Below, piece by piece: positions 50,619-62,100 of a stretch of 64,000 nt of DNA. Made by a program: the position numbers and the translations under genes. A model generated the notes under the pieces. That model was not told the DNA's origin and searched no databases. It saw nothing but the letters and a program-made list of their open reading frames with translations. This DNA comes from Lewinellaceae bacterium (lineage in GTDB: Bacteria > Bacteroidota > Bacteroidia > Chitinophagales > Saprospiraceae): the NCBI GenBank assembly GCA_020636045.1, contig JACJYP010000016.1, forward strand, positions 1 through 64,000, read 5' to 3'. How positions within the stretch are numbered: position 1 is the stretch's first letter; each line of letters starts with the position of its first letter.

Positions 50619-52256
50619 ATGCTTTTTAATGAATTGCCACTCATCGAGCCCATCCTGAAGGCGCTCGACGCGGAGGGCTATATCAATCCCACACCGATTC
50701 AGGAACAATCCATCCCCATCATTCTCCAGCGTCGCGACCTCCTGGGCTGCGCCCAAACCGGAACCGGCAAGACCGCCGCTTTTGCCCTGCCCATCCTGCA
50801 GATCATGCAGGAAGAACGCCGGGATACCGGAAAACACGCGGCAAACCGCGACCCGCGGCAGCCGAAGCGCCCCGTTAAAGTGCTGATCCTCACCCCCACA
50901 CGCGAACTCGCCATCCAGATCGGCGACAGTTTCAAGGCATACGGGCGATTTACCGACGTGCGCAGTGTCGTTATTTTCGGCGGGGTAGGGCAGACGCCTC
51001 AAACCGACGCCCTGCGCCGCGGCCCCGAAGTGCTGGTCGCTACACCAGGAAGGCTGCTCGACCTGATGAACCAGGGCTTTATTTCCCTGAGCGACATCTC
51101 CGTTTTCGTGCTCGACGAGGCGGACCGCATGCTCGATATGGGTTTTATCCACGATGTCAAAAAGGTGATCGCCAAATTGCCGTCAAAACGCCAGACGCTC
51201 TTTTTCTCGGCGACCATGCCGCCCGAGATCGCCAGCCTGGCCGATTCTATCCTGACCAATCCGGCCAAGGTGGCGGTGACGCCCGTATCCACGACCGCTG
51301 AAAAGGTGGAGCAGGCGGTCTATTTTGTAGAAAAAAAGGAAAAGAAACACCTGCTCATCCACCTGCTGAAAGACAGCAATATCACCTCGGCGCTCATTTT
51401 TACCCGCACCAAGCACGGCGCCAATCGCGTAGCCGGCGACCTCAGCAAAGCGGGCATCCGCGCCGAAGCGATCCACGGCAACAAGTCGCAAAATGCCCGG
51501 CAAGCCGCTCTCAGCAACTTCAAAGGCGGCCGTATCCGCGCGCTGGTAGCGACCGATATCGCCGCACGCGGCATCGATATCGACGACCTCACGCACGTGA
51601 TCAATTTCGACCTGCCCAATATCCCCGAGACGTATGTACACCGCATCGGCCGTACCGGCCGCGCCGGCGCCAGCGGCATCGCCTGGTCGTTTTGCGAGTC
51701 GGAGGAACTGCCTTATCTGAAAGACATTCAGAAACTGACCGGCCAACTGGTGCCGGTCGTCGAAGACCATCCCTTCGCGGCGGATTTGCAGGCCCCCGCG
51801 TTGCCTCAGGCTGCGCCTCCGCGCTCAAAAGAGAAGCAAAAAGCCAATAACCGCCGCGACGGGCGCTCCAGACCTCCGGCCTCTCAGCGCAGCGGCGACG
51901 CCCCTCAACAGGTACGCAAGGAAAACAATCCGCAGCAAAAACAGGCGCCGCAAAAGCCGCAGCCGGAACAACGGCCTGCCGTTGCCAACGGCAAACGCGA
52001 AACGCGTGAAAAGCCCGCAGCAGGTACCGGCGGTGGCGGTAAATCGCTCATCAAGAAGCGTTTTGCCTCCATCCTGGAGGTGGCTACGATCGAAAAGCAG
52101 GCATTCAGCCGCCGCGACAGGCAGGAAGGGAAAGGGCGCGATCAAAAGCCGGAGCAAGGCAATGGCGCCCGTAACAGCGACACTCCGCCTTCCGGCGGCA
52201 ATAAAAAGCGTCGCAACCGCCGTCGCAGGGAGCGGGGCGGTAAGGATCGCAGTTAA
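50619..52256 (+). CDS. DEAD-box RNA helicase with long basic C-terminal tail
   Basis: A 545-residue helicase with all core motifs: Q motif [29 protein letters not shown], Ia [72 protein letters not shown]. After about residue 375 the tail is Gln/Lys/Arg/Pro-rich (for example [18 protein letters not shown] and [13 protein letters not shown]), probably an RNA-binding region. Compared with the gene at 26.4 kb it is longer by about 118 residues, nearly all tail. Role in RNA remodelling or cold adaptation is inferred. Confidence 0.93.
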   Translation: MLFNELPLIEPILKALDAEGYINPTPIQEQSIPIILQRRDLLGCAQTGTGKTAAFALPILQIMQEERRDTGKHAANRDPRQPKRPVKVLILTPTRELAIQIGDSFKAYGRFTDVRSVVIFGGVGQTPQTDALRRGPEVLVATPGRLLDLMNQGFISLSDISVFVLDEADRMLDMGFIHDVKKVIAKLPSKRQTLFFSATMPPEIASLADSILTNPAKVAVTPVSTTAEKVEQAVYFVEKKEKKHLLIHLLKDSNITSALIFTRTKHGANRVAGDLSKAGIRAEAIHGNKSQNARQAALSNFKGGRIRALVATDIAARGIDIDDLTHVINFDLPNIPETYVHRIGRTGRAGASGIAWSFCESEELPYLKDIQKLTGQLVPVVEDHPFAADLQAPALPQAAPPRSKEKQKANNRRDGRSRPPASQRSGDAPQQVRKENNPQQKQAPQKPQPEQRPAVANGKRETREKPAAGTGGGGKSLIKKRFASILEVATIEKQAFSRRDRQEGKGRDQKPEQGNGARNSDTPPSGGNKKRRNRRRRERGGKDRS

Positions 52257-52263
52257 AATTCAC

Positions 52264-52310
52264 AGACAGGGGCCGTCGGATACTTCCGCAACGGCCCCTG
52301 TCTCGTTTTA
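52264..52310. terminator. Bidirectional terminator between helicase and TMTC-like gene
   Basis: AGACAGGGGCCGT (52264-52276) pairs perfectly with ACGGCCCCTGTCT (52291-52303), followed by CGTTTTA. It lies between convergent genes and overlaps the stop region of the minus-strand gene. Confidence 0.8.
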
Positions 52311-54320
52311 CCTGCCCTGACCCATTTCTTTGAGAATATTCGGATTGATCTTCAGCGCTTTAAGCCTGTATTCCTCGCCCCTTGCCTGGTCGCCGGAAGC
52401 GTAGTACGCCGTGCTCAGGTCGAGCACAAAGCGCGCATTGTCAGGTGCGAGTTCCACGGCTTTGGAGAACCACCCGATGGCATCGGCGTGTTTGCCCTGC
52501 ACTCCGTACAGCACTCCCAGCAGGCGTGCCGTTTCGGGGTCTTTCGGGTTGACCTTCCACGATTCGCTCAGCATTTGATAGGCGGTAACAAGATCGCCTC
52601 TCTTTTCCCCGTAAAATTTTCCGCCGTCGCGCAGTGCAATAGCCAGACCGGTACGGGGTTTCGGGTCGTTTTCAGCGATCCGCATGGCTTGCCGGTAGTC
52701 GCTGACGGCTGCATCGAATTCACCCAGCAGGTAGTGGCAGCCGCCACGGGCGATATAGGCATCTTTATAGTTCGGGTGGATGGCTATGGCCTTGTTCAGG
52801 TATCCTGTTGCGCGCCGGCAATAGGCCTTCTGGGCACTAGTATCGGTCGTGGCGATGGCTTTTTCAAACAGCACACCGCCGCAGGCATTCTGGATCTTGG
52901 CGCTGTTTGTTGACGTTTCCACATCCGTGAAAAACAGTTTCTCATTGCTTTCCCAGGCGCTGTTGCGCGAGATCGTTTTGAACGAAAAGAACAACAGGAT
53001 CGCCCCGAGCAACCCCAGTGTCGGCATCAGTTTCGGGCCTTTCGAAAGCCGTAGCAGCCAACTCGCGATCACCACGCAAAAACCGACGGAAGGCATAAAC
53101 AAAAAGCGGTCACCCATTGCGGTGCCGACGGGAAATACGAGGTTGGAAACAATGCTCAGCGTGATCAGGTAGTATAAAATGCCGAAGCGCACCGGGTCAC
53201 GGCGGTGTAGGCCGTTCAGCGCATACCAGGCCATACCGACATACAGCACGATACTGACGAGCACCACCGGGTCGCCAAAGGTTTTCAGGCCGATCTGGTT
53301 GGGATAGTAATCGTGTGTCAGCGTAAGCGGCACGAACAGCAGCCAGATATATTTTCCGAGGGTATAAAATACCGTCGCCAGTTTCTCCGCAGGAGCAAAT
53401 TTTACCCATTGATTGCCCTCGATCTTCAGGAAAGGATTGTTCATCAGTTCCATGGGTTCACCGCCGAAACGCCAGTGGAGGATGGAACCGCGCAACACAA
53501 AAAAGACCAGAAAAGCGACCAAAACCGGCAGAACGACGCGGAAAATGCTGCTTTTCGTTTCAGTTCCTGCATTTTCCCTGAAAAACCACAAGGCGAGCGG
53601 AATGATCAGCAGGAAGGTCGCGGCATTCTCTTTGGACAGGCAGGCGAGGAAAAATGAAACACCCGCTGCTATATACCACTTGCTGTGTTGCGTATCGTAG
53701 GCTTTCAGCGTGAAAAACAGGGCGCCCAGGCTGCCGAGCAGGGTGGCGATCTCGTCGCAGCCCTTGATATTGGCCACCACTTCCGTGTGGATGGGATGCG
53801 CGGCAAACAGCACGGCCGCGAGCCATGCAAGCAGGTGGCTGCGGTCGACGCCCATGCGCGGTTCGAACAACAGGATCAGGCTGCGATACAACACCACACA
53901 GGTAAATGCGAAGAGCAGCACCGTGAAGAGGTGGAACACGAAATTATTGTTGCCGAACACCTCGTAGATCAGCGCGAAAAACACCAGCGTCAGCGGGCGG
54001 TAGCGGCCGCCCGATACCAGCGTTTCTTTGCCTTCTACCTTGAAAAAGCCGAAAAAAGTGTCTTTGCTGAGGATGCCGGGGATGCCTTCCACGCCCTTCT
54101 CCGTGAACATGTTGGAACTGATCACGATGCTGTCGTCCAGCACAAAACCGTGGTTCAGCGTATTGGCGTACAGCAGAAAAGCAAAGGCGAAGATCAGGCC
54201 GCTTTGCAACAGCACATTATGGAAGAATGGGGGCGCCTTGATGCCGGTATCGGCGGACGCCTTTTCTGCCCGTTTTGGCGGGGCGGAGGGCCTGGGTGCG
54301 GGTTTGCGCTGTTTTGCCAT
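52308..54320 (-). CDS. TMTC-like membrane glycosyltransferase with C-terminal TPR domain
   Basis: A 670-residue protein. Residues 1-30 are Lys/Pro-rich. Residues 35-445 carry about eleven membrane helices with the GT-C features of TMTC/PMT-like proteins: NTLNHGFVLDDSIVI (first luminal acidic loop), GRYRPLTLVFFAL, LFAAHPIHTEVVANIKGCDE and FFLACLSKENAATFL. The C-terminal part (about 450-670) has tetratricopeptide repeats (KDAYIARGGCHYLLGEFDAAVSDYRQAM; ARLLGVLYGVQGKHADAIGWFSKAVELAPD). In animals TMTC enzymes O-mannosylate cadherins; the bacterial substrate is unknown. Complete by length. Confidence 0.82.
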   Translation of the reverse strand: MAKQRKPAPRPSAPPKRAEKASADTGIKAPPFFHNVLLQSGLIFAFAFLLYANTLNHGFVLDDSIVISSNMFTEKGVEGIPGILSKDTFFGFFKVEGKETLVSGGRYRPLTLVFFALIYEVFGNNNFVFHLFTVLLFAFTCVVLYRSLILLFEPRMGVDRSHLLAWLAAVLFAAHPIHTEVVANIKGCDEIATLLGSLGALFFTLKAYDTQHSKWYIAAGVSFFLACLSKENAATFLLIIPLALWFFRENAGTETKSSIFRVVLPVLVAFLVFFVLRGSILHWRFGGEPMELMNNPFLKIEGNQWVKFAPAEKLATVFYTLGKYIWLLFVPLTLTHDYYPNQIGLKTFGDPVVLVSIVLYVGMAWYALNGLHRRDPVRFGILYYLITLSIVSNLVFPVGTAMGDRFLFMPSVGFCVVIASWLLRLSKGPKLMPTLGLLGAILLFFSFKTISRNSAWESNEKLFFTDVETSTNSAKIQNACGGVLFEKAIATTDTSAQKAYCRRATGYLNKAIAIHPNYKDAYIARGGCHYLLGEFDAAVSDYRQAMRIAENDPKPRTGLAIALRDGGKFYGEKRGDLVTAYQMLSESWKVNPKDPETARLLGVLYGVQGKHADAIGWFSKAVELAPDNARFVLDLSTAYYASGDQARGEEYRLKALKINPNILKEMGQGR

Positions 54321-54387
54321 TGCGCAAAATTATCCGGCTTCGGTAAATTACGAAATACGCAGGGGGCTTTCTTGCCGGTACTGTCGC

Positions 54388-55455
54388 TTATTTCTGCGCC
54401 TCTCCGGGAGATTTGAGCGACTGTGCAGATTTGCGGAAGGCCTTGTAGACGCCTTTCCCAAACCGTGAACCGCTGAATGTTTCGGTCTTTGCCCTTTCCT
54501 TTTGTTCATCGGCAGAAAGCATGCTGAAATCGCGGCATTTGTCGGAACAGCAACCGGCGTAGCGCTCCCGGCACTCGTCGCATTGGATGAACAGGATATG
54601 GCAGTAGTTGTTGGCGCAGTTGGTGTGCGTATCGGCGGGTTTTCCGCACTGGTGGCATTGTGCGATCACATCTCCGCTGATGCGCTCGCCGAGGCGTTCG
54701 TCGAAGACGAAGTTTTTTCCTAAAAACCTGTTCTTCAATCCTTTATCCTGCACTTGCCGGGTGTATTCGATGATGCCGCCTTCCAGTTGGAACACGTTTT
54801 TGAAACCGCGGTATTTAAGATACGCGCTCGCCTTTTCGCAGCGGATGCCGCCGGTGCAGTACATCAATATTTTCCGGTCTTTCCGGTCGCCCAGCATATC
54901 GGCTACCAGGGGCAGTTCTTCGCGAAAAGTAGCCACGTCGGGTGTGATGGCATTTTCAAAATGACCGACCTCGCTTTCGTAGTGGTTGCGCATATCGACC
55001 ACAACAGTATCGGGCTCTTCCGACAGGCGATTCCAGTTTTCCGCGTCGAGGTGGGTGCCGGTTTGTGAAGGGTCGAATGCCGGATCGTCGATACCGTCGG
55101 CCACGATCTTGTCGCGCACCTTGATGGCAAGGGTGAAAAACGATTTGCCGTCGTCGTCCACAGCGATGTTGAGGCGCATTTGCCGGAAAAAAGGAAAGGC
55201 ATCCATGGCGGTTTTGAAGTCGCCGAAACGCGACTCCGGCACGGATATTTGCGCATTGACGCCTTCCGAAGCGACATAAATGCGCCCAAGTACGCCCAAC
55301 TCCGCGTATATCCGGTACAATTCGTCGCGAAATTGCTGCGGATCGGGTAGCTGGACGTATTTGTAGTATGACAGGGTCACCCGCGGCTCGCCGCTGTGCC
55401 GCATACGTTCTTTCAGTTCGCGCCGGTTGACCCTGTTGTGCAAATGCTGGCCCAT
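54388..55455 (-). CDS. trhO: tRNA uridine(34) hydroxylase
   Basis: A 355-residue rhodanese-like protein of the TrhO/YceA family. It has an N-terminal acylphosphatase-like domain (VTLSYYKYVQLPDPQQFRDEL, GRIYVASEGVNAQIS), the rhodanese core with Cys in LMYCTGGIRCEKASAYL, and a cysteine-rich C-terminal region (CHQCGKPADTHTNCANNYCHILFIQCDECRERYAGCCSDKC) that may bind zinc. It makes 5-hydroxyuridine at tRNA wobble position 34 using oxygen. The start at 55455 is 2 bp after the stop of the TlpA-type gene, so the two are an operon. Confidence 0.92.
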   Translation of the reverse strand: MGQHLHNRVNRRELKERMRHSGEPRVTLSYYKYVQLPDPQQFRDELYRIYAELGVLGRIYVASEGVNAQISVPESRFGDFKTAMDAFPFFRQMRLNIAVDDDGKSFFTLAIKVRDKIVADGIDDPAFDPSQTGTHLDAENWNRLSEEPDTVVVDMRNHYESEVGHFENAITPDVATFREELPLVADMLGDRKDRKILMYCTGGIRCEKASAYLKYRGFKNVFQLEGGIIEYTRQVQDKGLKNRFLGKNFVFDERLGERISGDVIAQCHQCGKPADTHTNCANNYCHILFIQCDECRERYAGCCSDKCRDFSMLSADEQKERAKTETFSGSRFGKGVYKAFRKSAQSLKSPGEAQK

Positions 55456-55457
55456 GG

Positions 55458-56927
55458 TTATTCTCCGAACAGTTCCTTGAGTTTTTCGCCGAGTTGTTCG
55501 CCACGCAGGTTGCGCACGATGATCTTGCCGTCGCGGTCGAGTAACAGGGTCTGCGGAATGGAAGTGACGGAATACAAGGCTGCATGCTGGCTCTGCCAGC
55601 CCTTCAGATCGCTGATATGATGCCATTCAAGGCCGTCCTGCTCGATCGCTTTCACCCATGCCTTGGCGTCGCGGTCGAGGCTGACGCCGAGCACATCGAA
55701 GCCCTTGTCCTTGTATTTTTTGTAGTTGGCCACGAGGTTGGGGTTTTCGCGGCGGCAGGGACCGCACCAGCTTGCCCAGAAGTCGACCATCACTACCTTG
55801 CCGCGAAGTTGTTTGAGCGAATAAGTATTGCTGTCGGGCGTCATGCCTGTCAGGTCGGGCGCCTCGAAGCCGGGCATGAATGTGCTGGCTTTCTTCATCT
55901 CGAATTGCAGGCGCGGGATTTCTCCGTAGCTGTTGTTGCTGTACAGTTCGATGTATTTCAGGGCATATTTTGTGTACAACTGACCGTAGGTGGTTTTGGC
56001 GCCGGAAATGACGCCGCCGAATGCCATGCGATAGGTGCGCGAATCCTTCGGAATTTTTGAAAGATGCTGGTCGATGTATTCTTCCACTTTTTCCTGCGGA
56101 GTGGCGATGCGGGCCAGATAGGAGAGGAAAGACTCAAATCCGTTGAACACGTCGGGGATATCGTTGTATCCGGGATCTGAAAAATTGGCATTGTCGAAAT
56201 AGTGCTTGCCGTAAAAATCGGTCTCCAGTTGCCCGGATGATTTGTGTGCCAAATGCTCCGGCGTGATGTACACCGAAGCCATGCGCCAGAGCATGGTGTT
56301 GGCCGCTTTCAGCGAATCGAGGAACCGGCTTTTAGCCTTGTCGAGCGCTTTGATCTCTTCTTCTACCGGTTTGCGGGCGGCAGCGCCTGCATTGCCGTCC
56401 ACATTGTAGTATTTGGTGCGCAGCACCTCGCTTTCCTGGGAAAACAGGGCAATCTGCTGCATTACGCCTTCGAGCGCCTTGTTGGCCGGCGAATTAGTCG
56501 TACGGGCCTTTTCCATAAAGTTAACATTGGCCCACAACGTCAGTTCCGGTTCCTGCCCGAGGATCACTTTAGCCAGGGCATTGTCTCCCAGTCCGATACC
56601 GTAAAAACGCGGGCTGGATTTGGGTACTGCGAATACGAATGCGCTATCGGAAGCGCGGCGGCCTGCGCGGGCGATGATGCGGCTGGCCAATCCCGAATAT
56701 TCGTACAGATTGACGCTGTCCGTATTGGAAGGAACGCTCCAGAGTTTGCACACAAGCAGCACTTTTTCTGCTGCGCCGGGCGTTCGATTGGTCGTTCTGG
56801 CCGGGGGGGCTGAGGTTTGGGTTCTGGCAGGAGTGCTCGCCCGGGTCGGGCGGTTGGGGGTGTTGCCGTGTTGGGCTTCAAGAGCGGAAAAAGACAGCAG
56901 GAAGAGTAAAAAAAGCAGTTTTTTCAT
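55458..56927 (-). CDS. TlpA-type thiol-disulfide oxidoreductase with DUF4369-like N-terminus
   Basis: A 489-residue protein with a signal peptide (MKKLLFLLFLLSFSALEAQ), a Pro/Thr/Arg-rich linker (residues 20-50), a beta-rich region resembling DUF4369 (about 55-150), a helical middle (about 150-345), and a C-terminal thioredoxin fold with WCGPC in FWASWCGPCRRENPN. It would act in the periplasm or at the outer membrane on disulfide chemistry or cytochrome maturation. Its stop is 2 bp before trhO, so the genes are coupled. A longer upstream frame was rejected since the signal peptide begins at 56927. Confidence 0.88.
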   Translation of the reverse strand: MKKLLFLLFLLSFSALEAQHGNTPNRPTRASTPARTQTSAPPARTTNRTPGAAEKVLLVCKLWSVPSNTDSVNLYEYSGLASRIIARAGRRASDSAFVFAVPKSSPRFYGIGLGDNALAKVILGQEPELTLWANVNFMEKARTTNSPANKALEGVMQQIALFSQESEVLRTKYYNVDGNAGAAARKPVEEEIKALDKAKSRFLDSLKAANTMLWRMASVYITPEHLAHKSSGQLETDFYGKHYFDNANFSDPGYNDIPDVFNGFESFLSYLARIATPQEKVEEYIDQHLSKIPKDSRTYRMAFGGVISGAKTTYGQLYTKYALKYIELYSNNSYGEIPRLQFEMKKASTFMPGFEAPDLTGMTPDSNTYSLKQLRGKVVMVDFWASWCGPCRRENPNLVANYKKYKDKGFDVLGVSLDRDAKAWVKAIEQDGLEWHHISDLKGWQSQHAALYSVTSIPQTLLLDRDGKIIVRNLRGEQLGEKLKELFGE

Positions 56928-57100
56928 GTCAAAAAGAGGGTGGGGTCTCTTAAAAGAGTACGAAATATTCGGAAAACGCCGCAAAATTAAGCATTTCGGC
57001 TGCGCCGGCGCAGCTGAGAAAAGTTAACGAGGGCTAAAAGACAAGGCCTCTTGTAAAAGCTTGGCCGAAAGTGCGGCAGTTAATTGCCCGGGAACCGGCT

Positions 57101-57763
57101 TTATTTCACCTCGATCGTATCGGTGGCCGAATAGTATTCGACGATCCCCGATGCACTCACCCCGTTAAATTCGGCTTTGGCAAGTTTTTTCCGCACAAGG
57201 TAAAGTGTCCAGGTCCCGGGTTCCAGTTTGGCCAGTTGCGCGGCCGGGAATTCGATGAGGGACTTGCCGCTTGTGTTGTATATTTCCATCGGTACCGTTT
57301 TTCTGAGTGCAGTATTCTCCCAGATAAATACCAGCACCTCTCCTTTTTCGAGTCCCGGGCCCTCCCAGCGGAATGTAGCCGGCCGGGTGATGGAAATGTC
57401 GCCGCCGTCAAATCCGAACGACCCGACTTTATGCATCTTTATGTTGAACCGGGTCGTTTCCCCTTTTTCATCGGTCCATGAAAACTCCTGGTCTTCCCTG
57501 TAGGCGCCCGGTTTTTCGAACTTGTAAGCGGTGGAAGGCAATTGCTTCAGGTCCATGTTTGCGCCCTGATACATCAACGGCCAGGGTGCTTCGACGGCCT
57601 GCGGATTGGGCCCGGTGTTGCGCACAGTGGCTTCCGCTTTGTAGCGCATGTCGGTCGCCAGGTAGCGCACGTAACAGTCGAGTGTGTATTTTTTGTCGGA
57701 ACCGGTGTGCTGGCAGTTGTAAAATGCCAGCGCGGTCAGAAATAAAAAAAAGATGCGTTTCAT
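57101..57763 (-). CDS. Hypothetical lipoprotein
   Basis: A 220-residue lipoprotein (signal MKRIFFLFLTALAFYNC, Cys at residue 17). The mature part is beta-rich: YVRYLATDMRYKAEATVRNTGPNPQAVEAPW, a GEVLVFIWEN-like strand in the middle and a TIEVK end. I do not recognise a named family; it could be a small immunoglobulin-like envelope protein. A TATCTTTG element nearby at 57778-57785 is on the opposite strand, so it does not drive this gene. It stands alone between the TlpA gene and the divergent dehydrogenase. Confidence 0.6.
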   Translation of the reverse strand: MKRIFFLFLTALAFYNCQHTGSDKKYTLDCYVRYLATDMRYKAEATVRNTGPNPQAVEAPWPLMYQGANMDLKQLPSTAYKFEKPGAYREDQEFSWTDEKGETTRFNIKMHKVGSFGFDGGDISITRPATFRWEGPGLEKGEVLVFIWENTALRKTVPMEIYNTSGKSLIEFPAAQLAKLEPGTWTLYLVRKKLAKAEFNGVSASGIVEYYSATDTIEVK

Positions 57764-57968
57764 GTGTTGGTCTAAAATATCTTTGCCACTGGTCGATGAA
57801 AATAATCCGTTGGCCGGTGCCGCAAATTTCCGCCATGCCGTCCGAACCGCCAACTTTCGGGCAATTCTTTCACGAACCCATCCGGCGTATTCACCATCCG
57901 TCGGTAAGCATTCACACATTTAGCAAACGCCATATCGTTTAAGGCGCTTATTTTCGATAACTGTTAGC

Positions 57969-58913
57969 ATGAAAAGAGTGCTAATCACGGATGATTGCCA
58001 TCCGGTTTTGACAGAAGGATTGACAGGACTGGGCTTTGCCTGCGACTTCCAGCCGGATATCACGCTGGCGGAAACGCGGCGCATTATTCCGGATTATGCC
58101 GGGCTGATCATCAACAGCAAGATCATCGTCGACCGCGCCTTTCTGGATGCTGCCCTGCGACTTCGTTTTGTGGGGCGACTCGGTTCGGGGATGGAGATCG
58201 TCGACCGTGCATACGCAGCCTCGCGCGGCGTAGCAGTGTTGAGCAGCCCGGAAGGCAATCGCAATGCCGTTGCCGAACAGGCGCTCGGAATGCTGCTTGC
58301 GCTAAGCAATAATCTGCTGCGCGCCGACCGCGAAGTACGCCGCAACGAGTGGCACCGCGAAGCCAACCGTGGCTGGGAGTTGCAGGGGAAAACGGTCGGG
58401 ATCGTCGGCTTCGGCCACACCGGAAGCCAGTTTGCCCGGAAACTGTCGGGCATGGAGGTGCAGGTGCTGGCTTTTGACAAGTACAAACCAGCAGGCTACG
58501 CCGCGCAAATGCCCTGGGTGCAGGAAACGGATTTGGAAGAGATTTGCCGGCAATGCGATGTGATCAGCCTGCACCTGCCGCTCACCGATGAAACCCGCCA
58601 CCTGGTGGATGAGGCTTTCATCGGGCGTTGCAAGCCGGGTTTTGTGCTGATCAATACGGCGCGCGGCGCCTGCATCCGTACCGAAGACGTGGCAGATGCG
58701 CTGGAAGACGGCCGCATCGGCGGCGCCTGCCTGGATGTGTTTGAAAATGAAAAACCGCCGACGTATTCAGAAGCCGAGCGAGATTTGTACGGCCGCCTGC
58801 ATCGCCTGGAAAATACGGTTCTGAGCCCGCATATCGCCGGCTGGACGCATGAATCGAAGCGAAAACTGGCAGAAGTACTGTTAAAAAAAATTGCGGAAGC
58901 GCTTTCGCAGTGA
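57969..58913 (+). CDS. D-isomer-specific 2-hydroxyacid dehydrogenase
   Basis: A 314-residue NAD-dependent dehydrogenase of the SerA/GhrB type. The nucleotide-binding fold has TVGIVGFGHTGSQFARKL (GxGxxG) at about residues 140-157. Catalytic residues are Arg in NTARGACIR, Glu in FENEKPP and His in LSPHIAGWTHES. No ACT domain follows, so it is a simple form. Candidate substrates are 3-phosphoglycerate, glyoxylate/hydroxypyruvate or other 2-hydroxyacids; no serine-pathway genes adjoin it. Cytoplasmic. Confidence 0.9.
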   Translation: MKRVLITDDCHPVLTEGLTGLGFACDFQPDITLAETRRIIPDYAGLIINSKIIVDRAFLDAALRLRFVGRLGSGMEIVDRAYAASRGVAVLSSPEGNRNAVAEQALGMLLALSNNLLRADREVRRNEWHREANRGWELQGKTVGIVGFGHTGSQFARKLSGMEVQVLAFDKYKPAGYAAQMPWVQETDLEEICRQCDVISLHLPLTDETRHLVDEAFIGRCKPGFVLINTARGACIRTEDVADALEDGRIGGACLDVFENEKPPTYSEAERDLYGRLHRLENTVLSPHIAGWTHESKRKLAEVLLKKIAEALSQ

Positions 58914-59106
58914 TTTGTCAAAATAAGAACATTCTTTTGCAATAATTGCCGGGCTGCTTGCCGGTTTTACTATCATTGCAGCCATTTTTTGAATATCCTT
59001 AACCATTGATCAATCAAAAATCTGGAGAATTCGGACGGGAAAAGTGGTTCACAAAAATCCACTGCTTTGCGCCCGTCCAAATGCACACTTTCTTAACTAC
59101 TGTTCT

Positions 59107-62100
59107 ATGGTACGTTCTTTACTCTTAACATTTGTATTGCTCCTCAGCGCCGGAGCCGCACTTGCCCAGACCGTCTTGCAGGGCAAAGTGTCGGATGACC
59201 AGGGTGAAACGCTGATCGGAGCGACCGTCAAAGTGATGAAAGGAGCCGACTTCGTGCGCGGTACGATCACCGACTTTGACGGAAACTACCGGGTTGCCCC
59301 GCTCGACCCGGGCACTTATGACGTGGAGTTCTCCTACACGGGGTACGCCGTGCAGCGGATCACAGGGGTGAAAATCCTTAACAATCAGATCACTTTCCTC
59401 GATGCCACGATGTCCAGCAATGCGGTCATCACCGGCGTGGAGGTCACTGCGTTTAAAGTGCCGCTGATCGAGCAGGACAAGACCTCCGGTGGTCAGACCC
59501 TCACCTCCGACCAGATCAAAAATCTGCCTACCCGGAGTGTGAACGCAATCGTTGCCACCACGGCCGGTACGACATCGATCGACGGCGGCGCGGTGAACAT
59601 CAAGGGCTCCCGTTCAAATGCTACCAACTATTACATCGACGGTATCCGCGTAACGGGGTCACTGCCTCCGGTGCAGGACATCGAGCAGCTGCAGGTGATC
59701 ACCGGCGGTCTCGGTGCCGAATACGGCGACGTGACAGGCGGTGTGATCTCGCTGATCACCAAAGGCCCGGCCAGCGAATACCACGGCGGTATCGAGGTGG
59801 AAAACTCCCATGGCCTTGATCCCTACGGCTGGTTGATCGCCACAGGCAACGTCAGCGGCCCGATCCTCAAGAAAAGGTTTGAAGACGGTTCCACCCGGAC
59901 GGTTATCGGTTTTCGCCTCTCGGGTCAGTACTGGACCCAAAAAGACGACGACCCGCCCGCATTGCCGATCTACCAGGCCAAAGCCTCGGTGTTGGAAAAC
60001 CTGGCGGCACACCCGCTCAGGATGTCGGGAGGAAATGTGGTGTCTTCAGCAGAATCACTGACGCAGGATAGCGTCAATATACTGGATTCCCGCCCCGATG
60101 AGAATCGCCGCGACATCGATATCACCGGCAAACTTGATTTCCGGCTGACCGATAACCTCGATTTCAGCGTTACCGGTACCTTTAAGGACCAGGAAGATAT
60201 GTTTACACCGGGTGGCTGGCGCCTGCTCAATACTGCCAACAACCCGACGAACTACGCTCGCCGTTATCGCGGCATCGCGCGCCTGCGCCATCGCCTCGGC
60301 AGCGCCGACGGCGGCAGCAGCTCTACGAGTAAAGTGTCTATTTCCAACGCCAACTACCAGCTGCAATTTGGTTTCGAACGCGGTACAGGCGAAACATCTG
60401 ATCCGCGGCACAGTGATGATCTGTTTAGCTACGGCTACATCGGCCGCTTCAACTACGACCTCATTCCCGTTCCCGGTATCAGAGACGACGGAACCCCGGC
60501 TCACGTGGGTAACCAAGAGCGTTTTGCCGGTTTTGAAGCGGGTTATATCAACAACCAGGGCCAGTTCGTAATGCCGAACGCCGAGCTGAATGCCTACAAT
60601 GAGTTCGCTTTGCAGGATCTCAGCAGCCCCGGTGCGGCGTTCAACTCCTACCTGGCCCGGAATGGCGTTTTCTCCAATGTGTACAATAATATCTGGAGTG
60701 GCATGCACTCCAATATCGGGCTGGTGTACAACAGCTCAGCCAGAAGCGAAAGCGATATCATGACCATCACGGCTACCGCCGGTTTCGACCTGAAACTCGG
60801 CCGTTCCGGCACGCACAATATCCAGTTCGGTTTGTTGAACGAACAACGCACCGATCGCAGCTATGCCGTGGCGCCGTTTGGCTTGTGGACCCTGGCCAAC
60901 CAGTCGATCAACGAGCACTTCAACGGCCTGGATACGAACAAGGTGATCGGCAAGATCTGGCATCCGCTCATTCAGGATTCTGTGGACCAATACGCATACG
61001 CCGTACTGCCTGCTGACCGTCTTGGCGATGACAAATTCTACCGCAAGGTGCGTGAATCACTGAACCTGCCGCTGGAGACCTGGATCAATTCCGACGCACT
61101 GACGCCCGAGCAACTGACCCTGGGCATGTTCTCGGCACGCGAGCTGAATGACCAGGGCTACGTCGGGTACTATGGCTACACCTATACGGGAGAAAAATTG
61201 AAAGACAATGTTTCTTTCAACGATTTCTTCACCAGCGTCGATGCCGACGGCATCCGCGATTTTCCCGTTGCGCCACTGCGCCCTGTATACCAGGCAGCCT
61301 TCATCAAGGATAAATTCACGTTTAACAAGATGATCTTCAGCCTGGGTCTGCGCGTGGAGCGTTTCGACCTGAATACCAAGGTGATGCGCGACCCGTACTC
61401 TTTGTACAAGGTTACTACTGCCAACGAGTATTATCAGTCTAATTCTGCCCCGCCCCGTCCGGAAGGCATCGGAGACGATTTTAAAGTGTACATCGAGAGC
61501 GAGTCGATACCTACTCCCAAGGCATTCCGCGATGGTGATACCTGGTATTATGCCGATGGCCGCCAGGCCAACGACGGCAACCTGATCTTCGGCGGTGGCG
61601 TGGTAACGCCTCTGCTGAGCGACACGACTTCCGGTGACGACATCTTCGACCCGCGTTTCGATCCGGAAACGGCCTTTGAAGATTACACACCGCAAGTGAA
61701 CTGGCTCCCGCGACTGGCATTCTCTTTCCCGATCTCGGAAGATGCCAACTTCTTCGCACACTACGATATTCTTGTACAACGCCCGCCGAGTAACTGGCAG
61801 ATCACGCCGCTCAACTACCTCTATTTCTATGTACCCGGCCGTACGCCAGGCAACAATGCCAACCTCAGGCCGGAGCGCGTGGTGGATTACGAAGTAGGCT
61901 TCCAGCAGCGACTGAACCAGAACTCCGCCCTCAAATTCTCGGCGTACTACCGCGAAATGCGCGATATGATCCAGAGCCGTACGATCCTGTACGTGCCGAC
62001 GATCAGCCAGTATGAAACATATGGCAATATCGACTACGGTACGGTGAAAGGCTTTACGGTGCAATATGACCTGCGCCGCATCCAGAATGCGGAACTCCGC

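Noticed and set aside
57778..57785. TATCTTTG as a promoter for the 2-hydroxyacid dehydrogenase
   Set aside because: It is 184 bp from the start and has no -33 element; too weak to annotate.
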